DNA of 64,000 nucleotides from Fictibacillus macauensis ZFHKF-1 (GCF_000269865.1 NZ_AKKV01000020.1:1-64000); one strand, 5' to 3'; shown: positions 24,671 to 35,499, numbered from the stretch's first letter. Made by a program: numbers and translations. Notes: generated by a model not told the origin, from the letters alone.

Positions 24671-24710
24671 AGCATCTTCGGGACAGAGATCCTGAAGGTG
24701 CTTGCTTTTT
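24671..24710 (+). terminator. Internal terminator of the polysaccharide operon
   Basis: AGCATCTTC (24671-24679) pairs with GAAGGTGCT (24694-24702), followed by TGCTTTTT. It lies just after the EAR-like element and before the epsC-like gene, so it is a natural target for EAR-dependent read-through. Confidence 0.72.
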
Positions 24711-24806
24711 CTTAAGAGGCTTTAAGTATGAGCTTTTCATAGGAAGAGCTCATAGTTAAAGTCTTTTGAGTGCTCATAAGAAGCACGGAAAGGAGTGAGA
24801 AGAGCG

Positions 24807-26633
24807 TTGACGTATCGACAAAGGCTTTCTTTGTTTTTAATTGTTGATTCTTTCATTGTGTTAACAGCGATTTATTTCAGTCGTTTTCTTGTAGACGCTG
24901 ATATTCATGTGATTACAATGCCGATTGTCATCAGTTCAATCACAATTGTTGTTAGTCATCATATTTTTTCTATTATTTTTAAGTTGTATAAAAAAGCGTG
25001 GGAATATGCGAGTGTTGGCGAATTAGTCGTAATCTTAAAATCGGTAACACTGTCTATAATTGGAGCGGCCGTTGTTCAGCAGGTTGTCTTACGTGATATT
25101 CATTTTCGCTTATTAGTCGTAACGTGGCTGATTCACATTTTAGCGATTGGTGGTTCTCGTTTTTGTTGGCGTGTATACCGTGATACATATATTGTTAAAA
25201 AAACAGACAAAACAAAGACGATTATTATTGGTGCTGGAGCAGCAGGTACGATGGTTGCGCGACAATTGTTAAGAAATAAAGGAGCAGATATGCTTCCAGT
25301 TGCTTTTATCGATGATGATAAACGAAAGCAAGGACTTGATATATTAGGAATTCCAGTTGCTGGTGGTGTTAATGCGATTGAACAAGTGACAAGCATTTAC
25401 GGAGCTGCTCATATTATTATCGCTATTCCTTCGTTAAAACGAAAAGAACTGAATGTCGTTTTTAATGAATGTGCAAAAACAAAAGCAAAAACACAAATTA
25501 TCCCCAAGCTTGAAGATTTAATGAGCGGGAAAGTGTCTGTTAATCAATTTCGTGATATTAAGGTAGAAGATTTACTCGGTCGAAAGCCCGTCCATTTAGA
25601 TATGGAAGGTATTTCGGAATATGTGAGCGGAAAAGTAGTGCTTGTAACAGGAGCGGGCGGATCGATTGGTTCGGAAATTTGTCGCCAAATCACCCTATTT
25701 AATCCGCGTAAACTCGTATTACTCGGTCATGGAGAAAACAGTATTTATAGCATTGAAATGGAATTGAAAGAAAAAATCCAATCACAAGCCATCGAAATTG
25801 TTACAGAAATTGCAGATCTTCAAGATCAACAAAAGATGCTTGATGTCGTTGGTAAGCATCAACCAGATGTTATTTATCATGCAGCCGCACATAAACACGT
25901 GCCGTTAATGGAAAGAAATCCAGAGGAAGCTGTAAAAAATAATGTCATTGGGACACGAAACATCGCCGAAGCTGCAAGTTGGCATCGCGTAAAAACGTTT
26001 GTCATGATTTCGTCGGATAAGGCTGTAAACCCAACGAGCGTGATGGGCGCAACGAAACGGCTCGCTGAAATGATTGTTCAGAATATGGATAGTAAGAGTG
26101 AAACAAGATTCGTAGCCGTACGATTTGGTAATGTACTAGGCAGCCGTGGCAGTGTGATACCACTGTTTAAAAAACAGATTGAAAAAGGTGGACCGGTGAC
26201 GGTTACACATCCCGAAATGGTTCGCTACTTTATGACAATTCCTGAGGCATCTCGTCTCGTTGTTCAAGCAGGTGCCCTCGCTCAAGGCGGCGAAATTTTC
26301 GTTCTTGATATGGGTGAGCCGGTTAAAATTACGGATTTAGCACAAAATGTGATTAAACTATCAGGGAATTCTGTTGAAGACATTGGCATCGAGTATACAG
26401 GCATTCGACCGGGCGAAAAGCTGTTTGAGGAACTATTGAAAAATGATGAAGTGCATGAGGAACAAATTTATCCGAAAATTTATGTAGGAAAGAAAAGCGC
26501 ATCCCTTTACCTACAAGATATAGAGCAACTAATAGAAAACTTACCGAGTATATCGAAAGAAGAACTGAGAATGAAACTATTACACTATACAAATCCTTCT
26601 TCAGTTCCTCAATCGGATTTTGCTACTGTTTAA
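24807..26633 (+). CDS. epsC: Membrane UDP-sugar 4,6-dehydratase (EpsC-like)
   Basis: Converts UDP-GlcNAc to the 4-keto-6-deoxy sugar, the first step toward bacillosamine. The 608-aa product has four N-terminal membrane helices (about 1-110), a first Rossmann domain ([17 protein letters not shown]), and a second extended short-chain dehydrogenase domain ([17 protein letters not shown]) with the catalytic segment [17 protein letters not shown] typical of long dehydratases. TTG 24807 is chosen. The in-frame GTG at 24795 overlaps the AAAGGAG site. The 11-nt spacing is slightly long, so the start is less certain than the function. Confidence 0.92.
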   Translation: MTYRQRLSLFLIVDSFIVLTAIYFSRFLVDADIHVITMPIVISSITIVVSHHIFSIIFKLYKKAWEYASVGELVVILKSVTLSIIGAAVVQQVVLRDIHFRLLVVTWLIHILAIGGSRFCWRVYRDTYIVKKTDKTKTIIIGAGAAGTMVARQLLRNKGADMLPVAFIDDDKRKQGLDILGIPVAGGVNAIEQVTSIYGAAHIIIAIPSLKRKELNVVFNECAKTKAKTQIIPKLEDLMSGKVSVNQFRDIKVEDLLGRKPVHLDMEGISEYVSGKVVLVTGAGGSIGSEICRQITLFNPRKLVLLGHGENSIYSIEMELKEKIQSQAIEIVTEIADLQDQQKMLDVVGKHQPDVIYHAAAHKHVPLMERNPEEAVKNNVIGTRNIAEAASWHRVKTFVMISSDKAVNPTSVMGATKRLAEMIVQNMDSKSETRFVAVRFGNVLGSRGSVIPLFKKQIEKGGPVTVTHPEMVRYFMTIPEASRLVVQAGALAQGGEIFVLDMGEPVKITDLAQNVIKLSGNSVEDIGIEYTGIRPGEKLFEELLKNDEVHEEQIYPKIYVGKKSASLYLQDIEQLIENLPSISKEELRMKLLHYTNPSSVPQSDFATV

Positions 26634-26650
26634 GCATAGGGGTGTATGTT

Positions 26651-27538
26651 ATGAAAGTAAAAAAAGCGATTATACCAGCAGCAGGGTTAGGGACTCGGTT
26701 TTTACCTGCGACAAAAGCGATGCCTAAGGAAATGCTTCCAATCGTAGATAAACCGACCATTCAATATATTGTGGAAGAAGCTGTGGCATCTGGCATCGAA
26801 GACATTATTATTGTTACTGGTAAAGGAAAACGAGCAATAGAGGATCACTTCGATCATTCTTTTGAATTAGAGCAAAATTTATATGAAAAAGAGAAATGGG
26901 AGTTACTAAAAGAAGTACAAAAGTCAGCATCAGTAGATATTCATTATATACGCCAAAAAGAGCCTAGAGGACTTGGTCATGCCATTTGGTGTGCACGTAA
27001 ATTTATCGGTGATGAGCCTTTTGCTGTTTTATTAGGAGATGACGTTGTTGAGGCGGAAGTTCCTTGTTTGAGACAAATGATCGAGCAATTCGAGACAACG
27101 CAAGCTTCTGTTCTTGGCGTTCAGTGCGTCCCTGAAAATGACGTCTCACGATATGGTATTGTAGGCGGATTACCGATTGGTGATCAACTATATAAAGTGA
27201 ATGAACTCATAGAAAAGCCAGCTAGAGAACATGCTCCATCTACGTTAGCAATTATGGGACGCTACATTTTAACACCGCCGATTTTTGATATTTTATATGA
27301 ACAAGCGCCAGGGGCAGGTGGGGAAATACAATTAACAGATGCCATCGCTACATTACGTCAGGCAGAAGCTGTTTATGCATATGAATTTGAGGGTGTTCGT
27401 TACGATGTCGGTGAAAAATTAGGCTTTATTAAGACGACCATTGAGTTTGCGCTAAAGCGCCCTGAGTTAAAGGCAGAATTAGTACCTTATATGACTATGC
27501 TTTTGAAACAACATAAAGGATTGGAAAGAAGTCAATGA
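26651..27538 (+). CDS. gtaB: UTP--glucose-1-phosphate uridylyltransferase
   Basis: Makes UDP-glucose from glucose-1-phosphate and UTP for polysaccharide synthesis. The 295-aa product has the activated-sugar loop [22 protein letters not shown], then [25 protein letters not shown] and [15 protein letters not shown] 26651 is used (AGGGGTG upstream). The frame opens at GTG 26642. It overlaps the next gene by 4 bp (ATGA). Being inside the operon, it is probably a dedicated copy; with galE at the far end it can also supply UDP-galactose. Confidence 0.93.
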   Translation: MKVKKAIIPAAGLGTRFLPATKAMPKEMLPIVDKPTIQYIVEEAVASGIEDIIIVTGKGKRAIEDHFDHSFELEQNLYEKEKWELLKEVQKSASVDIHYIRQKEPRGLGHAIWCARKFIGDEPFAVLLGDDVVEAEVPCLRQMIEQFETTQASVLGVQCVPENDVSRYGIVGGLPIGDQLYKVNELIEKPAREHAPSTLAIMGRYILTPPIFDILYEQAPGAGGEIQLTDAIATLRQAEAVYAYEFEGVRYDVGEKLGFIKTTIEFALKRPELKAELVPYMTMLLKQHKGLERSQ

Positions 27539-28680
27539 CAAAGAAAGTACTTTTTTGTGCAACGGTAGACGTGCACATTCGTAAATTTCACATACCGTTC
27601 ATGAAGTGGTTACAAAATAATGGTTGGGAAGTCCATACAGCAACAGGAGAGGCTGGTGATTTTTCATTTGATGGTCAGCACCATCAAATATCGATCACTC
27701 GATCTCCTTTTACATTTGCTAATGTTCGGGCCTATTATGAACTGAAGAATTTAGTTGAAACCTATGACTTTGATGTCATTGATTGCCATACTCCAATGGG
27801 GGGAGTTATCGCGCGTTTTGCAGCGCGTCATTCCCGTACGAACGTTCTTTATACAGCGCACGGTTTTCACTTTTATAAAGGAGCTTCCCTTGTCAATTGG
27901 GTTGTATATTATCCAATTGAAAAATACCTTTCTAGGTATACTGATTATTTAATCACCATAAATAAAGAAGATTATACGCGTGCTAAAGAGAATCATTTTC
28001 GAGCTGAAACAATTGGTTACATTCATGGGGTCGGTGTTGACACCGAACAATTTCAGCCGATAGTGAGCTCTCGAAAAGTAGATAAAAAAAGGAAATTAGG
28101 CTATGGTGATCATGATTTTTTAATGTTTTATGCGGCAGAATTTAATAGTAACAAAAGTCAAGCGACACTTGTTAAAGTAATCTCTCAATTACAGACGAAA
28201 TTACCTCATCTAAAATTACTTTTAGCAGGAGAGGGACCAAAGCTGCAGGAATGTAAAGAACTTGCACAATCGCTTGGAGTAGGTCATATGATTGATTTTT
28301 TAGGCTATCAAACTAACATTCAGCAATACTTACAAATTAGCGACCTAGCGTTAGCATCGAGCTTACGAGAGGGTTTGCCGGTTAATGTGATGGAAGCAAT
28401 GGCATGTGGATTGCCAGTAATAGCGAATGATAATCGTGGTCATCGTGATTTAATTATACCTGGTGAAACTGGTTGGTTAGTACCGAACAATGATCCTTCT
28501 CACTATGCCCACTATATTGAGCAACTCGTACAAGATACAGTGCTTCATAGAAAACTTGGTAACAAAGGAAGACAACGAATGATTGACACCTTCTCATTGC
28601 AAAATGTACTTATTGAAAAACAAGAGATTTATCAATCATTGAAGGAAGAGAAGAGGAGTAAATCATGGGTGGTCCAATAA
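27535..28680 (+). CDS. epsD: Glycosyltransferase, GT4 family (EpsD-like)
   Basis: A 381-aa GT-B fold enzyme. Its N-terminal donor-independent domain shows [19 protein letters not shown] and the [12 protein letters not shown] stretch typical of EpsD/WcfG-type transferases. The C-terminal domain has LLLAGEGPK and the GT4 donor motif [20 protein letters not shown]. In B. subtilis EpsD acts early in repeat-unit assembly. Sugar specificity cannot be read from sequence. Its start overlaps the gtaB stop. Confidence 0.88.
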   Translation: MTKKVLFCATVDVHIRKFHIPFMKWLQNNGWEVHTATGEAGDFSFDGQHHQISITRSPFTFANVRAYYELKNLVETYDFDVIDCHTPMGGVIARFAARHSRTNVLYTAHGFHFYKGASLVNWVVYYPIEKYLSRYTDYLITINKEDYTRAKENHFRAETIGYIHGVGVDTEQFQPIVSSRKVDKKRKLGYGDHDFLMFYAAEFNSNKSQATLVKVISQLQTKLPHLKLLLAGEGPKLQECKELAQSLGVGHMIDFLGYQTNIQQYLQISDLALASSLREGLPVNVMEAMACGLPVIANDNRGHRDLIIPGETGWLVPNNDPSHYAHYIEQLVQDTVLHRKLGNKGRQRMIDTFSLQNVLIEKQEIYQSLKEEKRSKSWVVQ

Positions 28681-29774
28681 GAATTCTTCATGTAGTCGTT
28701 AATATGAATAGGGGCGGCGCAGAAACGATGATTATGAATTTATATCGAAATGTCGATCGCTCTCTCGTACAATTTGATTTTTTGACGAGCCGACCAGGTA
28801 TGTTTGATGCGGAAATTCAACAACTTGGAGGTCGAATACATCGCATTCCTTACATTTCGGATGTGGGCCACTTTCAATACAAAAAGGCATTAGATTTATT
28901 TTTTAAAAAGCATCATTATTATAAAGTCGTACATTCACACATGGATAAGATGACCGGTTTTGTACTTAGTGCTGCAAAAAAACATAATATTGCGCATCGT
29001 ATTGCGCATAGCCACAATACACAGAGTGAAGGGAATGCCTTAGCTAAAGCGTATAAGTGGTGGGCAGGGACGCATATTAAAGGAAGCGCAACCACACTAC
29101 TGGCTTGCTCGGAGCTTGCTGCTCAGTGGTTATTTAAAAGACAACAACCTCAAGCGACCATTTTAAAAAATGGCATTGATAGCAAGAAATTTTCATTTTC
29201 AGCAATAAGGCGCCAAGCTATTCGTACTGAATTGCAAATTCATGAATCGGCATTCGTAATCGGTCATGTGGGGCGTTTTGCTCACCAAAAAAATCACTCC
29301 TTTTTACTGGATATTTTTGCTGATTATACAAAAAAACATGAAAATGCCTATTTGTTGTTGGCAGGTGATGGGCCGTTACGAGAGGATCTAAAAAAGAAAG
29401 CGCAAGAGTTAAATATTATTTCACATGTGAAATTTTTAGGAATACGAAGTGATATTGAAAATTTAGTGCAAGCATTTGATGTGTTTGCATTTCCATCGCT
29501 TCACGAAGGTTTACCTGTAACTTTAGTTGAAGCGCAAGGAGCAGCTCTTCCTTGTCTCATTTCGGATACGATTACAAAAGAAGTGGATTTAGGATTAGGC
29601 CTTGTTACGCAACTACCAATTCATCACACAGACGTGTGGGTAGAGCAATTGGAAGTTATTTCAGAACAAACACAACGTCGCATACCGGGCCAAGCCTTGT
29701 TGCGTAATACAGGCTATGATGTAACTGAAACAGCTCAGTGGGCAGAACAAATGTATTTAGCATTAAGGGGGTAA
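28665..29774 (+). CDS. epsF: Glycosyltransferase, GT4 family (EpsF-like), copy 1
   Basis: A 369-aa GT-B enzyme starting with the EpsF-type N-terminus [20 protein letters not shown], followed by HSHNTQ, VGHVGRFAHQKNHSFLLD and LLAGDGPLREDLKKKA. The donor site FPSLHEGLPVTLVEAQGA is normal. It overlaps epsD by 16 bp. A related gene at 31781 shares the same opening motif, so the operon carries two EpsF-like enzymes. Confidence 0.88.
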   Translation: MGGPIRILHVVVNMNRGGAETMIMNLYRNVDRSLVQFDFLTSRPGMFDAEIQQLGGRIHRIPYISDVGHFQYKKALDLFFKKHHYYKVVHSHMDKMTGFVLSAAKKHNIAHRIAHSHNTQSEGNALAKAYKWWAGTHIKGSATTLLACSELAAQWLFKRQQPQATILKNGIDSKKFSFSAIRRQAIRTELQIHESAFVIGHVGRFAHQKNHSFLLDIFADYTKKHENAYLLLAGDGPLREDLKKKAQELNIISHVKFLGIRSDIENLVQAFDVFAFPSLHEGLPVTLVEAQGAALPCLISDTITKEVDLGLGLVTQLPIHHTDVWVEQLEVISEQTQRRIPGQALLRNTGYDVTETAQWAEQMYLALRG

Positions 29775-29778
29775 CACC

Positions 29779-30666
29779 ATGAAAACGTTAACGGTGTTTA
29801 CACCATCGTATAATCGCGCGTATTGTCTTCATCACTGCTACGAAAGCTTGAAACGCCAAAGCAGTCAAGATTTTACGTGGTTAATTATTGATGATGGTTC
29901 TACTGATACAACGAAACAGCTCGTTGCTTCATGGATGAATGAAAAGGTAATCGATATTAAATATATGTGGCAAGAAAACCAGGGCATGCATGGGGCACAT
30001 AATACGGCTTATGCACACATTGAGACAGAATTAAATGTTTGCATTGATTCGGATGATTTTATGCCGGACGATGCTGTCGAAAAAATTGTACGTTTTTGGA
30101 AACAACATGGAAACGAGAAGGTTTGTGGGTTAGTTGGTTTAGATGCTTTCACAGACGGGCGGATCATCGGTTCAGAACTGCCAAAACAGCAGCAAACGTC
30201 AACGCTTTTTGACTTATATCATCGTCATGGAGTAAGCGGTGATAAGAAACTCGTGTATCGAACAGAGCTAACAAAAAAGTATCCTTACCCTTTATTTGAA
30301 GAAGAGCGCTATGTCGGTCTAGCGTATAAATATTTTATGCTTGATCAGTCGTACGAATTGCTTCTCTTAAATGAAGTATTATGCGTAGTAGAGTATCTTC
30401 CTGATGGCTCGTCAAATAACATGCTGTCACAATATAAGAAGAATCCAAAAGGATTTGCTTTTTACCGAAAAGCATTGATGACATTGCCACAAGCAGGTGT
30501 TTCTTTTAAGTTTCGCCAAGCCATTCATTATGTATCTAGTAGCTTATTAAGTAAAAATCGTCACTTTTTAAAAGAATCACCAGCTAAAGGATTAACGGTG
30601 CTTGCATGGCCATTTGGATTTCTGTTAACACGGTATATAAAACGTAAGACAAGCTTACAGGCATAG
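29779..30666 (+). CDS. Glycosyltransferase, GT2 family
   Basis: A 295-aa GT-A fold inverting transferase: TVFTPSYNRAYCLHHCYESL at the N-terminus, WLIIDDGSTDTT, the QENQGMHGAHN acceptor loop and the DSDD metal motif (CIDSDDFMPDDA). It is the only GT2 of the cluster and resembles the EpsE/EpsH class in general. It lies 4 bp after the EpsF-like gene. The C-terminus has a weak hydrophobic/basic segment (GLTVLAWPFGFLLTRYIKRK) that may attach it to the membrane. Confidence 0.87.
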   Translation: MKTLTVFTPSYNRAYCLHHCYESLKRQSSQDFTWLIIDDGSTDTTKQLVASWMNEKVIDIKYMWQENQGMHGAHNTAYAHIETELNVCIDSDDFMPDDAVEKIVRFWKQHGNEKVCGLVGLDAFTDGRIIGSELPKQQQTSTLFDLYHRHGVSGDKKLVYRTELTKKYPYPLFEEERYVGLAYKYFMLDQSYELLLLNEVLCVVEYLPDGSSNNMLSQYKKNPKGFAFYRKALMTLPQAGVSFKFRQAIHYVSSSLLSKNRHFLKESPAKGLTVLAWPFGFLLTRYIKRKTSLQA

Positions 30667-30696
30667 GATATTTTATGATTGAGAGGAATTAAATAG

Positions 30697-31767
30697 ATGA
30701 ATGTACTTTGGATGAACCTTGCGTTTGTGTTTACGTTAGCGCTGTCGGCAAGGTACTTCGCTAGAGAACCTTTGTCACAAACAGCAAGTGTAACGTGGAG
30801 TCGGCCGAATAAATTTTTAGCGTTGCTTGCAACTTTCTCATTAGTGCTAGTTGCAGGGTTACGTTCCAATATTGGCGATACATTTTTTTATAAACATATT
30901 TATGAAACGAACAATTTTACATGGGACTATATTTTTAGTCAAAAAGATATTGGATTTGGCATTTATCAACGGATTTTAAAATCTTTTTCTGATGATCCGC
31001 AGTTATTAATTTTTGTGACTGCTTTAGTGACAAATGCGCTCATTGTCGTCGTTCTATACCGTTATTCAAAAATGTTTGAACTAAGCTTATTTGTTTACAT
31101 TACGGGTGGGATGTTTCTCATTTCCATGAATGGTATGCGTCAATGTTTAGCGGCGGCTATTATTTTTTTAGGAACAAGATTTCTCATTGATGGCAAATTT
31201 ATTAAATATGCACTTGTCATTATCATTGCTTCGTATTTTCATGAAAGTGCGCTGATCTTGTTGCCGATTTATTTTCTAGTGCGTACGAAACCGTGGTCAA
31301 AGGCAACGTTTGTTCTGCTAGGCTTTTCCGTATTAATTGTTATTGCGTTCGATCAGTTTTCTGCCGTGTTGTTTTCTAGTATTCAAGATACTCAATACGG
31401 TCATTATCAAACGTTTCAAGAGGGCGGTGCAAGTAAAATTCGAATTGCCGTCAATGGAATTCCATTACTCATTGCCTATTTAGGCCGGCATCGCTTAAAA
31501 GAAGTTTTCCCTAAAAGTGATTATTTCGTGAATATGTCCATTGTCGGCTTTGTGTTTATGGTAATTTCGTCTAAAAACTGGATATTCGCCAGATTTTCAA
31601 TTTACTTTAACCTGTATCAGATTGTGTTAATTTCTTGGATTATCGTTTTATTTCGAAAAAAAGATCAGAAGCTCTTTTATTACGGAATTCTCATTTGTTA
31701 TCTCGTATATTATTATTTTGAAAGTGTGATAAGCTTGAATATTGTATATTTAAGTGACTATTTTTAA
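30697..31767 (+). CDS. epsG: Exopolysaccharide polymerase (EpsG-like)
   Basis: A 356-aa multi-pass membrane protein of the EpsG family (Wzy-like), which joins exported repeat units. About ten hydrophobic segments are visible. Family features are GLRSNIGDTFFYKHIY near residues 51-66, the GFGIYQRILK segment, GGMFLISMNGMRQCLAAAI in the middle, and the SYFHESALILLPIY His-Glu motif. The ATG at 30697 follows AGAGGAATTAAATAG. With a flippase further on, this indicates Wzx/Wzy-type assembly. Confidence 0.9.
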   Translation: MNVLWMNLAFVFTLALSARYFAREPLSQTASVTWSRPNKFLALLATFSLVLVAGLRSNIGDTFFYKHIYETNNFTWDYIFSQKDIGFGIYQRILKSFSDDPQLLIFVTALVTNALIVVVLYRYSKMFELSLFVYITGGMFLISMNGMRQCLAAAIIFLGTRFLIDGKFIKYALVIIIASYFHESALILLPIYFLVRTKPWSKATFVLLGFSVLIVIAFDQFSAVLFSSIQDTQYGHYQTFQEGGASKIRIAVNGIPLLIAYLGRHRLKEVFPKSDYFVNMSIVGFVFMVISSKNWIFARFSIYFNLYQIVLISWIIVLFRKKDQKLFYYGILICYLVYYYFESVISLNIVYLSDYF

Positions 31768-31780
31768 GGCAGTGAAACCA

Positions 31781-32917
31781 ATGAATGAATGGAAGCAACC
31801 GAAGCGCGTTTTACATGTAGTTAGTCAAATGGATCGTGGGGGCGCTGAAACTTTATTAATGAACGTTTATCGTACGATTAACCGTTCTCATATCCAATTT
31901 GATTTTGTAACACATGGTGAGGGTAGTGGAGATTTTGATGCGGAAATTAAGGCACTTGGTGGCAACATTTACCCCATGAAAAGCTTAGGTAGTGTGGGGC
32001 CGGTGACCTATGTAAAAAATCTGAAGGCACTTATGAAAACGAACGCGTATAGTGCTGTTCACGCCCATACAGATTATCAAAGTGGATTTCCGCTAGCGGC
32101 CGCTCGACTTGCAAATATTCCACGCCGTATTAGTCACTCTCATAGTACGAGTTGGCCTAATGGTGATGGGTTAAAACAACGGGTGATTTTGCAGGGGTTA
32201 CGAACCTTGATTTCGTGGGGAGCTACACAAAACTGTAGTTGTAGTTCAGAAGCAGGTGCTTTTTTGTTTCCGAATAAAGCAGTTACAATCTTAAATAATG
32301 GACTGGATGTTGTAACCACACGTGTTGATCGAGAAGCTGCAAAGGAAGCCCTATATACCGAGCTTGCGCTACCAACACACACACGGCTGATTGGTCATGT
32401 GGGCCGTTTTTCAGCCTCAAAAAATCAACGTTTCCTTCTCCCTATTCTAAAAATACTGATCCACCAAGACCCGAATGTGATGTGTGTGTTTGTCGGAGAT
32501 GGTCCCTTACGCGAAGAAATTGAAGAAGAGGCCAGACAAGCTGGCTTGAGTGACCATGTGCGTTTCTTAGGTGTAAGAGAAGATATAGCAACCATTATGA
32601 AGGCGCTAGATGTATTTCTATTTCCCTCGCTTTTTGAAGGCTTTGGGATTGTAGCTATTGAAGCACAGCGGGCAGGGACGCCATGTGTCCTTGCAGATAC
32701 AGTACCACAGTCGACCGATATGGGTATTGGATTAACTCAATATGAAAGTTTGCAAGCACCGGTTACAACGTGGGTTGAGCATATTCGCTCTGCAATGCGT
32801 AAGCACCGCCCGACGGAATGTACGGTTGTCGATGCAATTACAGATCGCGGATTTAATATTCAAGAAAATGTACAAGAATGGGTAAAGTTGTACGGAATAA
32901 GTGAGGCAAAGAAATGA
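31781..32917 (+). CDS. Glycosyltransferase, GT4 family (EpsF-like), copy 2
   Basis: A 378-aa GT-B enzyme paralogous to the 28665 gene: RVLHVVSQMDRGGAETLLMN, SHSHST, IGHVGRFSASKNQRFLLPIL, VGDGPLREEIEEEA and donor motif FPSLFEGFGIVAIEAQRAG. ATG 31781 is taken as start, 11 nt after a weak AAGG. An upstream in-frame GTG (31754) overlaps epsG. The stop overlaps the next start. Duplicate EpsF-type enzymes suggest two similar linkages in the repeat unit. Confidence 0.86.
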   Translation: MNEWKQPKRVLHVVSQMDRGGAETLLMNVYRTINRSHIQFDFVTHGEGSGDFDAEIKALGGNIYPMKSLGSVGPVTYVKNLKALMKTNAYSAVHAHTDYQSGFPLAAARLANIPRRISHSHSTSWPNGDGLKQRVILQGLRTLISWGATQNCSCSSEAGAFLFPNKAVTILNNGLDVVTTRVDREAAKEALYTELALPTHTRLIGHVGRFSASKNQRFLLPILKILIHQDPNVMCVFVGDGPLREEIEEEARQAGLSDHVRFLGVREDIATIMKALDVFLFPSLFEGFGIVAIEAQRAGTPCVLADTVPQSTDMGIGLTQYESLQAPVTTWVEHIRSAMRKHRPTECTVVDAITDRGFNIQENVQEWVKLYGISEAKK

Positions 32918-34104
32918 AACAGCAACTTTTAATTGCATCCTTTGATTTAGCGATTGGTGGGGTAGAGCGAAGTTTAATAGGCTTATTAAATAGCATTGAT
33001 TACACTCGTTATGATGTGGACGTTATGTTGTTTAAGCATGAAGGCGAATTTATGTCCTTATTTCCAGAAGGGCCGACCTTGCTTCCTGAAAGAAAAGAAT
33101 ATGCAACCTTCAGACAATCAGTTAAAGAAATAGCGGCAACCAAGCAAGCAGGAATTGCCGCCGCACGGCTGGCTGCAAAATATGCTGGAGAACTGCATGG
33201 TAAATGGGTGAAAAGTTCAGAACCTGGTTATTCTATTATTCAGTTTGGCTGGGAATGGACCCTTCCCTTGCTTCCGTCACTTGAAAAAGAGTATGATGCA
33301 GCGATTAGTTTCCTATGGCCACATCATTTTGTTGCTCATAAAGTAAAGGCTAAGAAAAAAATCGGTTGGATTCATACGGACTATAGCAATATTACACTTT
33401 TAACAAAAAAAGAAGAAAAAATGTGGAAACATATGGATGCCATTGCTGCTGTATCCGAGAGCTGTGAGACATCCTTTCTTCAAAAGTTTCCGAATTTACA
33501 AAACAAAATGAACGTGATTGAAAATATACTCTCGCCCACTTTTATAAGAGAACAAGCAGATGAGATAGTACCTGCTTTTTCAAAATCTGCGACAACGCTA
33601 GTAACCGTTGGGCGTTTTTCCTATGCTAAGGGAATTGACGAAGCCATACGTGCCTGCCGAATTTTAGTGGATCAAGGACATAACATACATTGGCATGTCG
33701 TGGGGTATGGTCCCCAAGAGCAAGAATTACAGTCATTAATTTCAGAATTACGACTTGAAAATCACTTCTTTTTAGCGGGAAAAAAAAGCAATCCCTATCC
33801 TTATATAAAAGGGTGCGATCTGTATGTACAGCCATCGCGTTATGAAGGTAAAGCAGTGACCGTACGTGAAGCACAAATATTACATAAACCGGTCGTCATT
33901 ACGAACTTTCCTACCGCGGCTAGTCAATTGGAACATAATGTGGATGGCTTTATTACGGAAATGGGACCAGAAGGAATAGCAAAGGGCATTTCCACGTTGC
34001 TACACGATCAAAAAAGAGTGAGGCAATTCATTGAGACGACAAAACAACGAAACTACGGAAATAGTAATGAAGTAGAGAAGTTATATGAACTGATCTCTTC
34101 TTAA
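32914..34104 (+). CDS. Glycosyltransferase, GT4 family, paralogue 1 of 4
   Basis: A 396-aa GT-B enzyme whose N-terminus (LIASFDLAIGGVERSLIGLLNSIDYTRYDVD) recurs in three later genes of the operon. Shared landmarks are KVKAKKKIGWIHTDY, the VTVGRFSYAKGID linker and the acceptor/donor block NPYPYIKGCDLYVQPSRYEGKAVTVREAQ. The sugar is unknown. A 151-bp gap follows before the EpsL-like gene, containing only AT-rich sequence and a poor 33-codon frame. Confidence 0.85.
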   Translation: MKQQLLIASFDLAIGGVERSLIGLLNSIDYTRYDVDVMLFKHEGEFMSLFPEGPTLLPERKEYATFRQSVKEIAATKQAGIAAARLAAKYAGELHGKWVKSSEPGYSIIQFGWEWTLPLLPSLEKEYDAAISFLWPHHFVAHKVKAKKKIGWIHTDYSNITLLTKKEEKMWKHMDAIAAVSESCETSFLQKFPNLQNKMNVIENILSPTFIREQADEIVPAFSKSATTLVTVGRFSYAKGIDEAIRACRILVDQGHNIHWHVVGYGPQEQELQSLISELRLENHFFLAGKKSNPYPYIKGCDLYVQPSRYEGKAVTVREAQILHKPVVITNFPTAASQLEHNVDGFITEMGPEGIAKGISTLLHDQKRVRQFIETTKQRNYGNSNEVEKLYELISS

Positions 34105-34255
34105 CTGGACGTGGAAAGCGAAATGAACATAATAAATTACAGAAATGTCCCAAAAGATCATAAGAGTCTTAAAAACTGTTCATCATTGTCTCAAAGTGAT
34201 TTAAAAAAGTATTTCAATTCCTAAAAAGGTATTGAAAAGAAAGGAGAGCCTACTA

Positions 34256-34873
34256 TTGAAACGTATGTTTGATTTTATTATTGCGCTTTGTTTTATTACG
34301 TTATTTTCAGGTGTTTTCCTTCTTATGACGATCTTAATTCGAACCAAGTTAGGCACACCTGTTCTATTCAAACAAGAAAGACCTGGACTGGCTGGTAAAC
34401 CATTCTATATTTATAAATTTCGAACGATGACTGATCAGCGAGATGCTAATGGACAACTGCTTGCGGATCATGAACGCCTCACTAAATTTGGGCAGTGGGT
34501 ACGCAAATGGAGTCTAGACGAGCTACCGCAGCTTTTTAATATTTTAAAAGGTGAATTAAGTCTTGTTGGACCGCGCCCTTTATTAATGGATTATTTACCT
34601 TTATACAATGAAGAGCAGGCTAAACGACATTTGGTGAAACCTGGTATTACAGGTTGGGCACAAGTGAATGGAAGAAATGCAATTACATGGGAAGAAAAAT
34701 TCGCTTATGATGTATGGTATGTTAGGCATCAATCACTCCGGCTTGATTTAAAAATTTTATGGCTAACTGCTCGTAAAATCATGAAACCAGAAGGTATTAG
34801 CCATGCGAATCATGTTACGATGGAACCGTTTAAAGGCAATGAACCATTAACAAAGGACCGGTCGCTTTTATGA
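34256..34873 (+). CDS. epsL: Initiating sugar phosphotransferase (EpsL-like)
   Basis: A 205-aa polyisoprenyl-phosphate hexose-1-phosphate transferase that starts repeat-unit synthesis by placing the first sugar-1-phosphate (probably diacetylbacillosamine) on undecaprenyl phosphate. One N-terminal hydrophobic hairpin ([20 protein letters not shown]) precedes the catalytic core [38 protein letters not shown] and [14 protein letters not shown]. Translation begins at TTG 34256, 10 nt after AAAGGAG. No other good start exists. The stop overlaps epsM (ATGA). Confidence 0.92.
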   Translation: MKRMFDFIIALCFITLFSGVFLLMTILIRTKLGTPVLFKQERPGLAGKPFYIYKFRTMTDQRDANGQLLADHERLTKFGQWVRKWSLDELPQLFNILKGELSLVGPRPLLMDYLPLYNEEQAKRHLVKPGITGWAQVNGRNAITWEEKFAYDVWYVRHQSLRLDLKILWLTARKIMKPEGISHANHVTMEPFKGNEPLTKDRSLL

Positions 34874-35496
34874 AAATTATACTCATTGGAAAAGGCGGTC
34901 ATAGTAAAGTCATAAAAGATATGATTGACTTACAACCGTCTTTGGAAATTGTAGGCTATTTAGATCAAAAATATCCGACTGCATCATGGCAGGATGGGGT
35001 CTTTTACGGTCCTATGACCGCAGCTAGCTCTTTTACAGAAGATGTGAAATTCGTAATTGCGGTTGGTGACAATCAGATCCGAAAACGGATTTATATAGAT
35101 TTAAAGATGAAAGAAAATCGCTTTGCAACGATTATACATCCAACCGCTATTATAAGTCCTTCAGCCAAAATTGGTTACGGAACGGTCATCATGGCGAGCG
35201 TTGTTATTCAAGCTGATGCCATCATTGGTGCTCATACGATCATCAATACAGCAGCCGTCATTGAACATGACAATGTGATTGCTAATTATGCCCATATTTC
35301 TCCGCAAGCAACCCTAACAGGTACGGTTTCTATTGAAGAGGGTGTTCACATTGGCGCGGGGGCGATTGTTATTCCCGGTATACATATTGGTGCTTGGAGC
35401 ATTATTGGAGCAGGAGCCACCGTTATTCATAATCTTCCTTCTTTATGTACAGCGGTAGGTGTTCCAGCGAGATTACTAGATAACATGGAGGAATAG
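34870..35496 (+). CDS. epsM: UDP-4-amino-sugar acetyltransferase (EpsM/PglD-like)
   Basis: A 208-aa acetyl-CoA-dependent N-acetyltransferase that should convert the UDP-4-amino-trideoxy sugar to UDP-diacetylbacillosamine. It has a small N-terminal Rossmann-like domain ([15 protein letters not shown]) and a left-handed beta-helix of hexapeptide repeats (IHPTAIISPSAKIGYGTVIM to GAGAIVIPGIHIG). A conserved catalytic His lies in VIEHDNVIANYAHISP. It sits between epsL and epsN, as in B. subtilis. Confidence 0.92.
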   Translation: MKIILIGKGGHSKVIKDMIDLQPSLEIVGYLDQKYPTASWQDGVFYGPMTAASSFTEDVKFVIAVGDNQIRKRIYIDLKMKENRFATIIHPTAIISPSAKIGYGTVIMASVVIQADAIIGAHTIINTAAVIEHDNVIANYAHISPQATLTGTVSIEEGVHIGAGAIVIPGIHIGAWSIIGAGATVIHNLPSLCTAVGVPARLLDNMEE

Positions 35497-35499
35497 CGC

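Noticed and set aside
34123-34224. A 33-codon frame (MNIINYRNVPKDH...) between two polysaccharide genes
   Set aside because: The ribosome site is weak, the product is low-complexity and hydrophilic with no recognisable features, and the gap is AT-rich, so a chance frame is more likely than a gene.
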